Origin: Pseudooctadecabacter sp.
GTDB lineage: Bacteria; Pseudomonadota; Alphaproteobacteria; Rhodobacterales; Rhodobacteraceae
Length of the DNA stretch: 41,468 nucleotides
Direction: 5' to 3'
Assembly: GCF_020627745.1 (NCBI RefSeq)
Contig: NZ_JAHDGE010000014.1
Coordinates: forward strand, 1 to 41,468
The first letter of the stretch is position 1, and every line of letters starts with the position of its first letter. The notes below the pieces were generated by a model, which was given only the letters and a program-made list of their open reading frames with translations, had not been told where the DNA came from and made no database searches. The position numbers and the translations under genes are program-made. This document shows, in pieces, positions 1 through 8,065 of the stretch.

Positions 1-880
1 GGAAATAATTGATGACGAACTTGCTGTCGGCCACAGCATGATTGTCGCGGATGATGGTTTTTGAGTCGTCCAAGGGCGCAGTTGCTGCGATAAAATTGTT
101 GATCGGCATGACCCGTGCGGCCACATCGGTGTTCAGCGCGCCCAGATAGCCATTGCACCCGAGAATGACGTGTTTTGCCGTGATATTAGCATGTTGCGTG
201 ACGACTTTCGCGTCCGGCGTCACCTCTGTCACCTTTGATTGTTCAAAAATCCGCACACCCGCGTCCCGTGCCGCCCGCGCCAGCCCAAAGGCAAAGCGCA
301 GCGGATGGATATGGCCGCCGCCCATATCAAGCGTACCGCCGTGATAGGCAGGTGAGCCGACAAGTTCGCGCATCTCCTCACGCCCCACGGGGCGGATCAG
401 GTCATAGCCGTAGTCCCGTTGCAGTTTTTCGGCATAGGCGTGGGAATGGGGCACGAATTTGGCTTTGTGATCAGCCTCGATAATTCCGTCGGACCAGCCG
501 CAGTCCATCGCGTGCTTTGCTTTAAGGCTGCGCAGTAAGTTCACGGATTCAAGGGATAAATCCCAAAGGGCGCGGGCTTGGTCGCGCCCCGCGATCCCTT
601 CCAGATCATCCTGTCCGATCCGCTGGCCGGTGCCCACCTGCCCACCATTGCGCCCCGACGCGCCAAAGCCCACGCGCTGCGCGTCCAACAGCACCACGTC
701 ATATCCTGCCTGCGCCAGATGCAGCGCGGCCGACAGGCCCGAATAGCCGCCCCCCACCACACAGACGTCACAGCGGACAGCCCCCTTGGCCGCGGGAAAC
801 GGGTCAAGCGGTGTGGCCGTAGCCGCATAATAGGACGCAGGGTATTCCCCCGCGCGGTCATTGGCGGTCAACAGATCCAT
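1..880 (-). CDS. puuB: FAD-dependent oxidoreductase, gamma-glutamylputrescine oxidase (PuuB/OrdL) type, 3' end outside window
   Basis: The minus-strand frame is open from an ATG at 880 to the window edge, giving 293 codons without a stop, so the C-terminus is missing. Residues around 37-50 hold the FAD-binding dinucleotide motif (VVGGGYSGLSAALHL), followed by the ASGRNGGQ motif typical of DadA/PuuB-type amine oxidases. The N-terminus closely resembles E. coli PuuB, which oxidises gamma-glutamylputrescine. The start overlaps the stop of the upstream aminotransferase by one base (TGATG), so the two are probably translated together. Beside a putrescine transporter, a role in polyamine or amine breakdown is the natural reading. 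The exact substrate is inferred; other amine or amino-acid oxidases of the DAO family remain possible. Confidence 0.85.
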   Translation of the reverse strand, partial: MDLLTANDRAGEYPASYYAATATPLDPFPAAKGAVRCDVCVVGGGYSGLSAALHLAQAGYDVVLLDAQRVGFGASGRNGGQVGTGQRIGQDDLEGIAGRDQARALWDLSLESVNLLRSLKAKHAMDCGWSDGIIEADHKAKFVPHSHAYAEKLQRDYGYDLIRPVGREEMRELVGSPAYHGGTLDMGGGHIHPLRFAFGLARAARDAGVRIFEQSKVTEVTPDAKVVTQHANITAKHVILGCNGYLGALNTDVAARVMPINNFIAATAPLDDSKTIIRDNHAVADSKFVINYF

Positions 881-2277
881 CAGGCGGCCTGATACAGCCC
901 TTCGGCACGGATCAGGTCGTAGGTTTCATCCAAAGACTGAACCGCCCGTTCAATCAACGTGTCGATTTCACCTTCAGAGATCACCAGCGGCGGCGCGATG
1001 ATCATCCGGTCGCCCACATGACGCATGACCAGACCGTTGGCAAAACAGCGCGTGCGGCAATGCAGGCCCACGGTGCCTGCGTCGGCGGCGAATTTGGCAC
1101 GGCTGGCTTTGTGGGGCGTGAGCGCAATGGACCCCATCATGCCCACGATCTTGGCCTCCCCCACAAGGGGGTGATCGGTCATTTGTGCCCATTTATCAGC
1201 AAGGTACGGCGCGATCTTGTCGTGGACATTCTCAATGATCCGCTCCTCTTGCAGGATGCGCAGGTTTTCCAGCGCCACGGCACAGGCCACCGGGTGGCCG
1301 GAATAGGTGTAGCCGTGGTTGAAATCGCCTGCGTTGTTCACGACCTGCGCCACTTCATCACAAACCAGCGACCCGCCGATGGGCGCGTAGCCTGACGACA
1401 GCCCCTTGGCGATGGTCATGATATGGGGCCGAATGCCCATGTAGTCGGACCCGAACCAATGGCCCGTCCGGCCAAAGCCGCAAATCACCTCATCCGCGAT
1501 CAGAAGGATGCCGTATTCGTCGCAGATGCGCTGAATTTCCGGCCAATAGGTGTGGGGCGGCACGATCACACCGCCAGCCCCCTGCACGGGTTCCCCTATG
1601 AACGCGGCCACGCGGTCGGGGCCGTGGGCAAGGATCGCTTCCTCCAACTGGCGCGCACGGGCTATGCCAAAATCCTCGGGCGACATGTCGCCGCCTTCAG
1701 ACCACCAATCGGGCTGATCGATGTGATGGATGCCGGGGATCACCGGCACGCCTTGGTTTTGCATGCCCGACATGCCGCCCAATGACCCACCGCCCAAGGT
1801 GGACCCGTGATAGGCGTTGGTGCGGCTGATGATGATGTTGCGGTCCGGCTGGCCCTTTTGCGCCCAGTAATGGCGGACAAGGCGGATGTTTGTGTCATTC
1901 GCCTCAGACCCGGACCCCGCGTAGAACACATGGTTCAGATCCCGTGGCGCCAGTTCGGCCAGCTTGGCCGACAGCGCAATCGCAGGCACATGGGTCGTCT
2001 GGAAGAACGTGTTGTAATAGGGCAGTTCCATCATCTGCCGTTGGGCCGCATCGGCCAGTTCGCGGCGTCCATAGCCGATGTTCACGCACCACAGCCCCGA
2101 CATGGCATCGAGGATTTGATGCCCCTCGCTGTCGGTCAGCATCACCCCATCAGCTGAGGTGATGATCCGTGCGCCCTTTTCGGCCAGTTCTGCCCCGGCA
2201 GTAAACGGATGCATGTGGTGGGCCGCATCCAGCCGCTGCAGATCAGCCGTGGGCATGTGGTTGGAAATGACGTTCAT
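880..2277 (-). CDS. Class III PLP aminotransferase, putrescine/omega-amino acid:pyruvate type (SpuC-like)
   Basis: A 465-residue fold-type I class III aminotransferase. Visible landmarks are GSGSEANDTN (about 121-130) for phosphate binding, ADEVICGFGR (261-270) with the PLP-ring aspartate D262, and the Schiff-base lysine K291 in TIAKGLSSGYAP. The frame continues upstream to 2379, but the ATG at 2277 is preferred because AAGGA lies about 8 bases ahead of it. Enzymes of this group move the terminal amino group of putrescine or other omega-amino acids to pyruvate. Its position, coupled to a PuuB-like oxidase and divergent from potFGHI, supports putrescine or gamma-aminobutyrate-type substrates. 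Beta-alanine or taurine:pyruvate activity cannot be excluded from sequence alone. Confidence 0.9.
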   Translation of the reverse strand: MNVISNHMPTADLQRLDAAHHMHPFTAGAELAEKGARIITSADGVMLTDSEGHQILDAMSGLWCVNIGYGRRELADAAQRQMMELPYYNTFFQTTHVPAIALSAKLAELAPRDLNHVFYAGSGSEANDTNIRLVRHYWAQKGQPDRNIIISRTNAYHGSTLGGGSLGGMSGMQNQGVPVIPGIHHIDQPDWWSEGGDMSPEDFGIARARQLEEAILAHGPDRVAAFIGEPVQGAGGVIVPPHTYWPEIQRICDEYGILLIADEVICGFGRTGHWFGSDYMGIRPHIMTIAKGLSSGYAPIGGSLVCDEVAQVVNNAGDFNHGYTYSGHPVACAVALENLRILQEERIIENVHDKIAPYLADKWAQMTDHPLVGEAKIVGMMGSIALTPHKASRAKFAADAGTVGLHCRTRCFANGLVMRHVGDRMIIAPPLVISEGEIDTLIERAVQSLDETYDLIRAEGLYQAA

Positions 2278-2475
2278 CACAAATGTCCTTGAGGATGGGT
2301 CAGGCACGTGCGGCCTGAATTTTAAGCAGCTTATTTGGACCCGCAGCAGTGTCAAACAAAACCACACGTCGCGGATCACACCCTGCGCGCGCCATATTGC
2401 AAAACCCGATTGCGCCTTTCATAGTCACTTTGCAAGCGGCCAAAGTGCTGCATTCTTTTGACAGGGAAACCACTC
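2278..2475. promoter_or_regulatory. Divergent promoter region between the aminotransferase and potF, with two dyads
   Basis: This 198-bp gap must hold the promoters for both polyamine transcription units. It contains an 11-bp perfect palindrome, TAAGC-A-GCTTA (2323-2333), about 46 bases before the aminotransferase start. It also contains a separate 7-bp inverted repeat, CACTTTG-N8-CAAAGTG (2426-2447), 28 bases before the potF start. A GCACGTGC palindrome lies at 2304-2311. Any of these could be operators, but no regulator gene is adjacent and no clear -35/-10 pair is visible. Confidence 0.45.
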
Positions 2476-3564
2476 ATGACCACCAAACATCTGATGTCCG
2501 GCATCGCCGCCGCTGCTTTGACAGCTGGCATGGCCGCCGCCGAAGAAGTCCGCGTTTACAACTGGTCCGATTATATCGACGAAGACCTGCTGACGCAGTT
2601 CGAAGACGAAACCGGCATTGATCTGATCTACGACGTGTTCGACAGCAACGAGGTGCTGGAAACCAAACTGCTGTCTGGCGGGTCCGGATACGACGTCGTC
2701 GTGCCCTCGGCCACCTTCCTGCAGCGCCAGATCACCGCAGGTGCCTTCCAACCACTGGATTTGGCGCAGCTGCCCAACCACGCCAACCTTTGGGACACCA
2801 TTCAGGAACGCACGGATCAGTATGATCCGAACGGCGAATATTCGGTGAACTACATGTGGGGCACCACAGGCATCGGGTACAACATCGACAAAGTGGCGGA
2901 GATTTTGGGCGAAGACGCCCCCGTCGACAGCTGGGATCTGGTCTTTGACCCTGCGAACATGGAAAAGCTGGCCGAATGCGGCGTGCACTTCCTTGATGCC
3001 CCGACCGAGATGATCCCCGCCGCGCTGAACTACATCGGCGAAGACCCCGACAGCCACGACCCTGAGGTCATCGCCAAGGCGGAAGCGGTCTTTGCGGGCG
3101 TGCGCCCCTACATCCAGAAATTCGGCAGTTCCGAATACATCACAGCGCTGGCCAATGGCGACATCTGCGTGGCCGTGGGCTGGTCGGGTGACGTGTTCCT
3201 TGCGCAATTCCGCGCAGCCGAGGCCGAAAACGGCAATGAGATCGACTATGCGATCCCAGTGGAAGGCGCGCAGATGTGGTTTGACCAAATGGCCATCCCC
3301 GCAGACGCCCCCAACCCCGAAGGCGCGCATACATTCATCAACTTCATCCTTGATGCACAAAACGCCGCCGCTGCCACCAACTACGTCTGGTACGCCAGCG
3401 GGAACGAGGCCGCACAGGAATTTATTGATCCTGAAATCCTCGAATATCCTGCGGTTTACCCCGATGAGGCCACGCTGGAAAACCTCTACATCACGCGGCC
3501 CTATCCTGCGCGCGTTCAGCGCGACGTGACCCGTTTGTGGACACGCATCAAGTCCGGCCAGTAA
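2476..3564 (+). CDS. potF: Putrescine ABC transporter, periplasmic binding protein
   Basis: A 362-residue polyamine-binding protein closely following E. coli PotF. It has an N-terminal signal peptide (hydrophobic stretch ending AGMAAA, residues about 5-22), then VYNWSDYI, YDVFDSNEVLE, YMWGTTGIGYN, SWDL and ICVAVGWSGD, the segments that line the amine pocket in PotF/PotD. An upstream in-frame ATG exists at 2458, but the ATG at 2476 has AGGGAAA just before it and gives a normal signal peptide. It is the first gene of a potFGHI set and is followed by a strong hairpin, which may keep the binding protein more abundant than the membrane parts. Closer similarity to PotF than PotD suggests putrescine over spermidine. 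Confidence 0.94.
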   Translation: MTTKHLMSGIAAAALTAGMAAAEEVRVYNWSDYIDEDLLTQFEDETGIDLIYDVFDSNEVLETKLLSGGSGYDVVVPSATFLQRQITAGAFQPLDLAQLPNHANLWDTIQERTDQYDPNGEYSVNYMWGTTGIGYNIDKVAEILGEDAPVDSWDLVFDPANMEKLAECGVHFLDAPTEMIPAALNYIGEDPDSHDPEVIAKAEAVFAGVRPYIQKFGSSEYITALANGDICVAVGWSGDVFLAQFRAAEAENGNEIDYAIPVEGAQMWFDQMAIPADAPNPEGAHTFINFILDAQNAAAATNYVWYASGNEAAQEFIDPEILEYPAVYPDEATLENLYITRPYPARVQRDVTRLWTRIKSGQ

Positions 3565-3573
3565 GCCACTGAT

Positions 3574-3609
3574 CCCCCGCGCTTTTATCGGCGCGGGGGT
3601 TTTCCTTTT
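3574..3609 (+). terminator. Hairpin and T-rich tail after potF
   Basis: A 9-bp perfect GC-rich stem (cccccgcgc at 3574-3582, gcgcggggg at 3591-3599) with an 8-base loop is followed by a T-rich run (3600-3609). It lies 10 bases after the potF stop and 10 before potG. It looks like a partial terminator or a 3' stabiliser that lowers potGHI expression relative to potF. Confidence 0.8.
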
Positions 3610-3618
3610 GAAAGAGAT

Positions 3619-4770
3619 ATGATGGCGCAGCCCAGACCTGATGCGGTGTTTGCCCCGTGGGATGATCCGGCCGAAGTGCCGTTGATCCAGTTCAAGAATG
3701 TCACCAAACGGTTTGGCGATTTCACCGCGATCGAAGACCTGACCTTGGACATCTATGCCAAGGAATTCTTTGCCCTTTTGGGGCCGTCGGGCTGTGGCAA
3801 AACCACGTTGATGCGGATGCTTGCGGGGTTTGAAAAACCCACCGAAGGGTCGATCATTCTGGACGGTGTGGATATCGGGCCGGTGCCGCCGAACGAGCGG
3901 CCTGTCAATATGATGTTCCAGTCCTACGCGCTGTTCCCCCATCTGACCGTCTGGGAAAACATCGCCTTTGGCCTCAAACGGTCCGACATGCCCAAAGACC
4001 AGATCGGCGACCGCGTGGAACGGATGCTCAAACTGACCCAGCTGGGCAAATTCGCCAAACGCAAACCGCATCAGATATCGGGTGGCCAAAGGCAACGTGT
4101 GGCCTTGGCGCGCAGTTTAGCGAAAGCGCCCAAGCTGTTGTTATTGGACGAACCTTTAGGTGCCTTGGACAAAAAGCTGCGTCATGAGACGCAGTTTGAA
4201 CTGATGGATATTCAGGAAAGCACCGGCACCACATTCGTCATCGTGACCCACGACCAGGAAGAGGCGATGACCGTGGCCTCCCGCGTGGCGGTGATGGTGG
4301 ATGGCAACCTTGCACAAGTGGCCACGCCGGACCAGATTTATGAAGCCCCGACAAGCGCTTACGTGGCGGACTTCATCGGGGATGTGAACCTGATCGAAGG
4401 CACGGTTGAGGTCCAGCCAAAGGGCGCGGACCCCACGTCTGTGGCGATTAAATGGTCCCCCACGGAAGACCCGATCAAAGCGACCGCCGACACACCACCC
4501 CCCGCCGCCAGCACCGTGCAATTCGCGATCCGGCCCGAAAAGGTCGCGATTTCTGCCGAAAAACCTGAGGCCGCCAATGTGATGGAGGGCAAGATCCTCG
4601 ACATTGCGTACCTCGGCAACATTTCCACCTATCATGTTGAGGTCGCCCCCGGCCTGATCGTCAAGGCACAGGCCACGAACACGCGACGCATCTCTCGCCG
4701 GAACCTCACGTGGGAGGATCACGTCTACCTCAGTTGGACGGACACCGCAGGCGTGGTGCTTTCAGAATGA
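3619..4770 (+). CDS. potG: Putrescine ABC transporter, ATP-binding protein
   Basis: A 383-residue ABC ATPase of the PotA/PotG type that powers putrescine import from the cytoplasmic face. Walker A is GPSGCGKTT (about residues 57-65), the Q-loop is MMFQSYALFP, the signature is ISGGQRQRVALARSLA and Walker B is LLLLDEPLGALD, followed by the switch histidine in IVTHDQEEA. The C-terminal 110 residues form the TOBE-type regulatory region (FAIRPEKVAI). The start is one of two consecutive ATGs (3619 or 3622), preceded by AAAGAGA. Its stop overlaps the start of potH by four bases (ATGA), which indicates coupling within the operon. Confidence 0.94.
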   Translation: MMAQPRPDAVFAPWDDPAEVPLIQFKNVTKRFGDFTAIEDLTLDIYAKEFFALLGPSGCGKTTLMRMLAGFEKPTEGSIILDGVDIGPVPPNERPVNMMFQSYALFPHLTVWENIAFGLKRSDMPKDQIGDRVERMLKLTQLGKFAKRKPHQISGGQRQRVALARSLAKAPKLLLLDEPLGALDKKLRHETQFELMDIQESTGTTFVIVTHDQEEAMTVASRVAVMVDGNLAQVATPDQIYEAPTSAYVADFIGDVNLIEGTVEVQPKGADPTSVAIKWSPTEDPIKATADTPPPAASTVQFAIRPEKVAISAEKPEAANVMEGKILDIAYLGNISTYHVEVAPGLIVKAQATNTRRISRRNLTWEDHVYLSWTDTAGVVLSE

Positions 4771-5855
4771 GCCGTAAGGTCCTGATCCTGCTGCCTTATG
4801 TCTGGCTTCTGGTGTTCTTTCTGGTGCCGTTTGGCATCGTGCTGAAAATCTCTCTCAGTGATATTGCGCTGGCCATCCCGCCCTATACGCCGACCTTGAA
4901 AGACGGGTTCTGGACGATGGTCGCGGGGCTTGATCTGGAAAACTACGCCTTTATCGGCGCGGGTGCGGTCTTTGCGGGGTTTGCGGCGATTGTGCTGTCG
5001 GCGGTGATGTTCCGCATCGTTTACCCGCGCGTGCGCCGTGCACTGGTGCCGGACACGCCCAACGGGTTCTTTGATACCGCCGCCGCTGCATTGACGGCGC
5101 TGGCGGTGGCCTTGGTCAATGTGGCGCTGGTGGTGGCTGTTCTCGCCTTGCTGTTCCCTGCCCTTCAATCCTTTGTCGACGTGCCGGATTTCCTGTATTT
5201 CGCGGCTTATCTGTCATCGCTGAAAATCGCGCTGATCTCGACCTTCCTGACCTTGCTGATCGGTTATCCCATCGCCTACGCCATGGCGCGGGCACCCTCC
5301 CACTGGCGGCCCACCTTGCTGATGCTGGTGATCCTGCCGTTCTGGACGTCCTTCCTGATCCGCGTCTACGCATGGATCGGCATCCTGAGCACCGAAGGCT
5401 ACCTCAACCAACTGCTGCTGTCGCTTGGGATCATTGGGGAGCCTTTGACGATCCTGAACACCAACATCGCCGTCTACATCGGCATCGTCTACACCTACCT
5501 GCCGTTCATGGTCCTGCCGATTTATGCCGCCCTGGAAAAGATGGACGACAGTCTGGTGGAGGCCGCCGAGGATCTGGGCTGCACCGCCCTGTCCGCCTTC
5601 TGGCTGGTTACAGCGCCCCTGTCCAAACCGGGCATCATCGCGGGGTGTTTTCTGGTCTTCATCCCCACCTTGGGCGAATTCGTGATCCCGTCCCTGCTGG
5701 GCGGATCGGACACGCTGATGATCGGCAAAGTCCTGTGGGAAGAATTCTTTAACAACCGCGACTGGCCCGTGGCCTCCGCTGTGGCGGTGATCCTGCTGTT
5801 GATCCTGATCATCCCCATCGTGCTGTTCCAACGCAATCAGGAGGCGGACCAATGA
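4767..5855 (+). CDS. potH: Putrescine ABC transporter, permease with an extra hydrophobic insertion
   Basis: A 362-residue inner-membrane permease. From residue 141 on it follows E. coli PotH closely, including PFWTSFLIRVYAWIGIL, the EAAEDLGC coupling helix that contacts the ATPase, and FFNNRDWPVASA near the end. Between the first transmembrane helix (about 5-28) and this core lies an insertion of roughly 76 residues (64-140) with two more hydrophobic stretches (about 64-86 and 104-130), which E. coli PotH (317 residues) lacks. The ATG at 4767 overlaps the potG stop (ATGA). An earlier in-frame ATG at 4710 is rejected because it lies inside potG. The function of the insertion is unknown. Confidence 0.92.
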   Translation: MSRKVLILLPYVWLLVFFLVPFGIVLKISLSDIALAIPPYTPTLKDGFWTMVAGLDLENYAFIGAGAVFAGFAAIVLSAVMFRIVYPRVRRALVPDTPNGFFDTAAAALTALAVALVNVALVVAVLALLFPALQSFVDVPDFLYFAAYLSSLKIALISTFLTLLIGYPIAYAMARAPSHWRPTLLMLVILPFWTSFLIRVYAWIGILSTEGYLNQLLLSLGIIGEPLTILNTNIAVYIGIVYTYLPFMVLPIYAALEKMDDSLVEAAEDLGCTALSAFWLVTAPLSKPGIIAGCFLVFIPTLGEFVIPSLLGGSDTLMIGKVLWEEFFNNRDWPVASAVAVILLLILIIPIVLFQRNQEADQ

Positions 5856-6664
5856 GGCGGTTTTCATGGTTCAACGCGACGTCCCTGACGTTCGGCTTTG
5901 CGTTTCTCTACCTGCCGATGCTGATCCTGATCATCTACAGCTTTAACGAAAGCCGTCTGGTGACAGTCTGGGCGGGGTTTTCCACGAAATGGTACGGGGA
6001 GCTGTGGCAAAACGATGCGTTTCTGGATGCGGCTTGGGTCACGATCAAGGTGGCATTCTGGTCGTCCACCTTGGCCACGGTGCTGGGCACCATGGCGGCC
6101 TACGCCATGGTCCGCGCGGGTCGGTTCAAAGGACGCGGGTTGTTCAGCGGCATGATCTACGCGCCGCTGGTCATGCCTGAGGTCATTACAGGCCTGTCGC
6201 TTCTGTTGTTCTTTATCGCCATCGGATTGGACCGTGGCGTTTTCACAATCGTGCTGGCGCATACGACCTTTGCCATGTGCTACGTGTCCGTGGTCGTCAC
6301 ATCGCGACTGGTCAGTTTCGATCAATCGCTGGAGGAAGCTGCCTTGGATCTGGGTTGCACGCCCTTTGACGCGTTCCGCTCCGTGACCTTGCCGATCATC
6401 ATGCCAGCGGTGATATCGGGATGGTTGCTGGCGTTCACGCTCAGCCTTGATGATCTGGTGATCGCGTCCTTTACCGCCGGGCCATCGGCCACGACATTGC
6501 CGATCAAAATCTTCTCCGCCGTGCGCTTGGGCGTCACGCCCGAGATCAATGCCCTCAGCACGATCATGATCGGCATTGTGACATTGGGCGTCATCACCGC
6601 GTCGCTGATCACACGGGCCACGGCAAAGAAAGCTGCCGCCGACGAACGCGCGGCTGCGGGTTAA
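5852..6664 (+). CDS. potI: Putrescine ABC transporter, second permease
   Basis: A 270-residue inner-membrane permease of the PotC/PotI type, partner of PotH in the transport channel. An N-terminal membrane segment (about 10-30: FGFAFLYLPMLILIIYSF) is followed by the usual binding-protein-dependent permease core, with the coupling-helix motif EEAALDLGCTPFDAF (about 160-175) and the DDLVIASF segment. It overlaps potH by four bases (ATGA) and is the last gene of the operon. Its TAA stop overlaps the TAA stop of convergent phoB in the palindrome GGGTTAACCC, so the two operons meet with no space between coding regions. Confidence 0.93.
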   Translation: MRRFSWFNATSLTFGFAFLYLPMLILIIYSFNESRLVTVWAGFSTKWYGELWQNDAFLDAAWVTIKVAFWSSTLATVLGTMAAYAMVRAGRFKGRGLFSGMIYAPLVMPEVITGLSLLLFFIAIGLDRGVFTIVLAHTTFAMCYVSVVVTSRLVSFDQSLEEAALDLGCTPFDAFRSVTLPIIMPAVISGWLLAFTLSLDDLVIASFTAGPSATTLPIKIFSAVRLGVTPEINALSTIMIGIVTLGVITASLITRATAKKAAADERAAAG

Positions 6665-7344
6665 CCCAAGGCGTAGCCCGCACCGCGCACCGTGCGCACG
6701 GGGTCTGTGCCGCCGTGTTGCGTCAGCGCCTTGCGCAACCGTCCGATGTGGACGTCGACCGTGCGGGTGTCGACGTAGATGTCGCGCCCCCAGACCCGGT
6801 CCAGCAGGTGTTCACGGCTCCAGACACGGCCGGGTTTTTCCATGAAGGTCGTCAGCAGGCGAAATTCCGTTGGGCCAAGTTTGATCTCAAAGGATTTGCG
6901 CGTGACGCGGTGGGTTTCGGAATCGAGTTGAATGTCTTCAAACGTCAGGATTTGCCCCACGGTTGACGGCCGCACGCGGCGCAGTTGTGTGCGCACCCGC
7001 GCCATCAGTTCGGCCACCGCATAGGGTTTGACCACATAGTCATCCGCGCCCGTTTCCAACCCGCGCACCTTGTCGACCTCTTCCGAGCGGGCCGAGAGCA
7101 TGATGATCGGGATACTTCGCGTGTCGCTGCGTGTCTTCAACTGGCGACAGACCTCAATCCCGGACACATTGGGCAGCATCCAATCAAGAACGATCACGTC
7201 GGGCGTGTCTTCCTCGACCAGCATCAGCCCCTGTTCGCCGTCTTCGGCTTTGGTGGTGCGAAACCCCTCAGCCTCCAGATTGTAGGACAGCACCTCCCGC
7301 TGGGCGGGCTCGTCCTCAACGATGAGAACATGTGGCTGCGACAT
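6661..7344 (-). CDS. phoB: Phosphate regulon response regulator PhoB
   Basis: A 227-residue OmpR-family regulator. The receiver domain (1-120) has the acidic pocket (VEDE, 9-12), phospho-acceptor D54 in VLDWMLP, and the conserved lysine in DDYVVKPY. The winged-helix DNA-binding domain (about 130-227) ends with VDVHIGRLRKAL and VRTVRGAGYAL, as in PhoB. The frame is open to 7413, but the ATG at 7344 gives the canonical N-terminus and lies 4 bases after the phoU stop. It is the last gene of the pstSCAB-phoU-phoB run, so the regulator probably activates its own operon through the Pho box before pstS. Its cognate kinase phoR lies upstream of pstS in another run. Confidence 0.95.
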   Translation of the reverse strand: MSQPHVLIVEDEPAQREVLSYNLEAEGFRTTKAEDGEQGLMLVEEDTPDVIVLDWMLPNVSGIEVCRQLKTRSDTRSIPIIMLSARSEEVDKVRGLETGADDYVVKPYAVAELMARVRTQLRRVRPSTVGQILTFEDIQLDSETHRVTRKSFEIKLGPTEFRLLTTFMEKPGRVWSREHLLDRVWGRDIYVDTRTVDVHIGRLRKALTQHGGTDPVRTVRGAGYALG

Positions 7345-7348
7345 GGGA

Positions 7349-8056
7349 TCAGCCCTCCGCCTGCATGGTGGCTGTGTGGTCCATCTTGGGGCGGTCTTCG
7401 TCAGGCATTTCACCGGTGACCATATAAATGACCTGTTCGGACATATTGGTGACCAGATCGCCCATGCGTTCCACGTTCTTGGCGATGAAATGCATATGCA
7501 TACAGGCCGTAATGTTGCGCGGGTCTTCCATCATGAAGGTCAGGAATTCACGGAACAGCGCGTTGTACATCTGGTCCACTTCGCTGTCGCGCTGGCGCAC
7601 GCTTTCGGCCAGATCGGCATCGCGGCGCACGTAGGCATCCAGCGCGTCCGACAACATCGCCTGAACCTCTTTGGACATGCGCCGTAGGGCCGCGTCGGTG
7701 CCGTTGATGGGCTGCATTTCGGCCAGAAGCGACGTGCGTTTGGCCATGTTCTTGGCGTAGTCGCCCATGCGTTCCAGACTGGAGGCCAGTTTCAAGACCG
7801 ACAAAAGCGACCGCAGGTCTTTGGACACGGGCGCGCGCAGGGCGATGACGCGGGCCGCTTCTTCGTTGATCTGCTCTTCCAGCGCGTCGATGACCTTGTC
7901 GCCCTTGCGGACAACCTCGGCCCGTTCCACGTCACGGGTTTCGAGGGATTTCGCGCCCTCAAGGATCGCGTTTTCCACAAGGCCGCCCATTTTGACAACA
8001 AGCGCCTGAATGGTCTCAAGGTCGCGGTCGAAGGCGGATGAAATATGCTCGTTCAT
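7349..8056 (-). CDS. phoU: Phosphate signalling protein PhoU
   Basis: A 235-residue all-helical cytoplasmic protein with two PhoU repeats. The metal-binding motif of the second repeat is visible as ERMGDLVTNMSE, and the first-repeat counterpart is ERMGDYAKNMAK. PhoU links the Pst transporter to PhoR and keeps the kinase in its inhibitory state when phosphate is plentiful; it also protects cells from unregulated phosphate uptake. The start ATG has AGGAG before it and lies 9 bases after the pstB stop. Its place between pstB and phoB is the usual arrangement in Rhodobacterales. Confidence 0.95.
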   Translation of the reverse strand: MNEHISSAFDRDLETIQALVVKMGGLVENAILEGAKSLETRDVERAEVVRKGDKVIDALEEQINEEAARVIALRAPVSKDLRSLLSVLKLASSLERMGDYAKNMAKRTSLLAEMQPINGTDAALRRMSKEVQAMLSDALDAYVRRDADLAESVRQRDSEVDQMYNALFREFLTFMMEDPRNITACMHMHFIAKNVERMGDLVTNMSEQVIYMVTGEMPDEDRPKMDHTATMQAEG

Positions 8057-8065
8057 AACTGCTCC

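Noticed and set aside
9-2277. A direct gene fusion between the PuuB-like oxidase and the aminotransferase
   Set aside because: The junction at 878-882 has a clear TGA followed by an overlapping ATG in a different frame, so these are two coupled genes.
2425-4095. Long open frame (556 codons) on the minus strand across potF and potG
   Set aside because: It lies antisense to two clearly recognised genes, has a composition typical of a GC-rich shadow frame (rich in Gly, Arg, His, Val) and matches no family I know.
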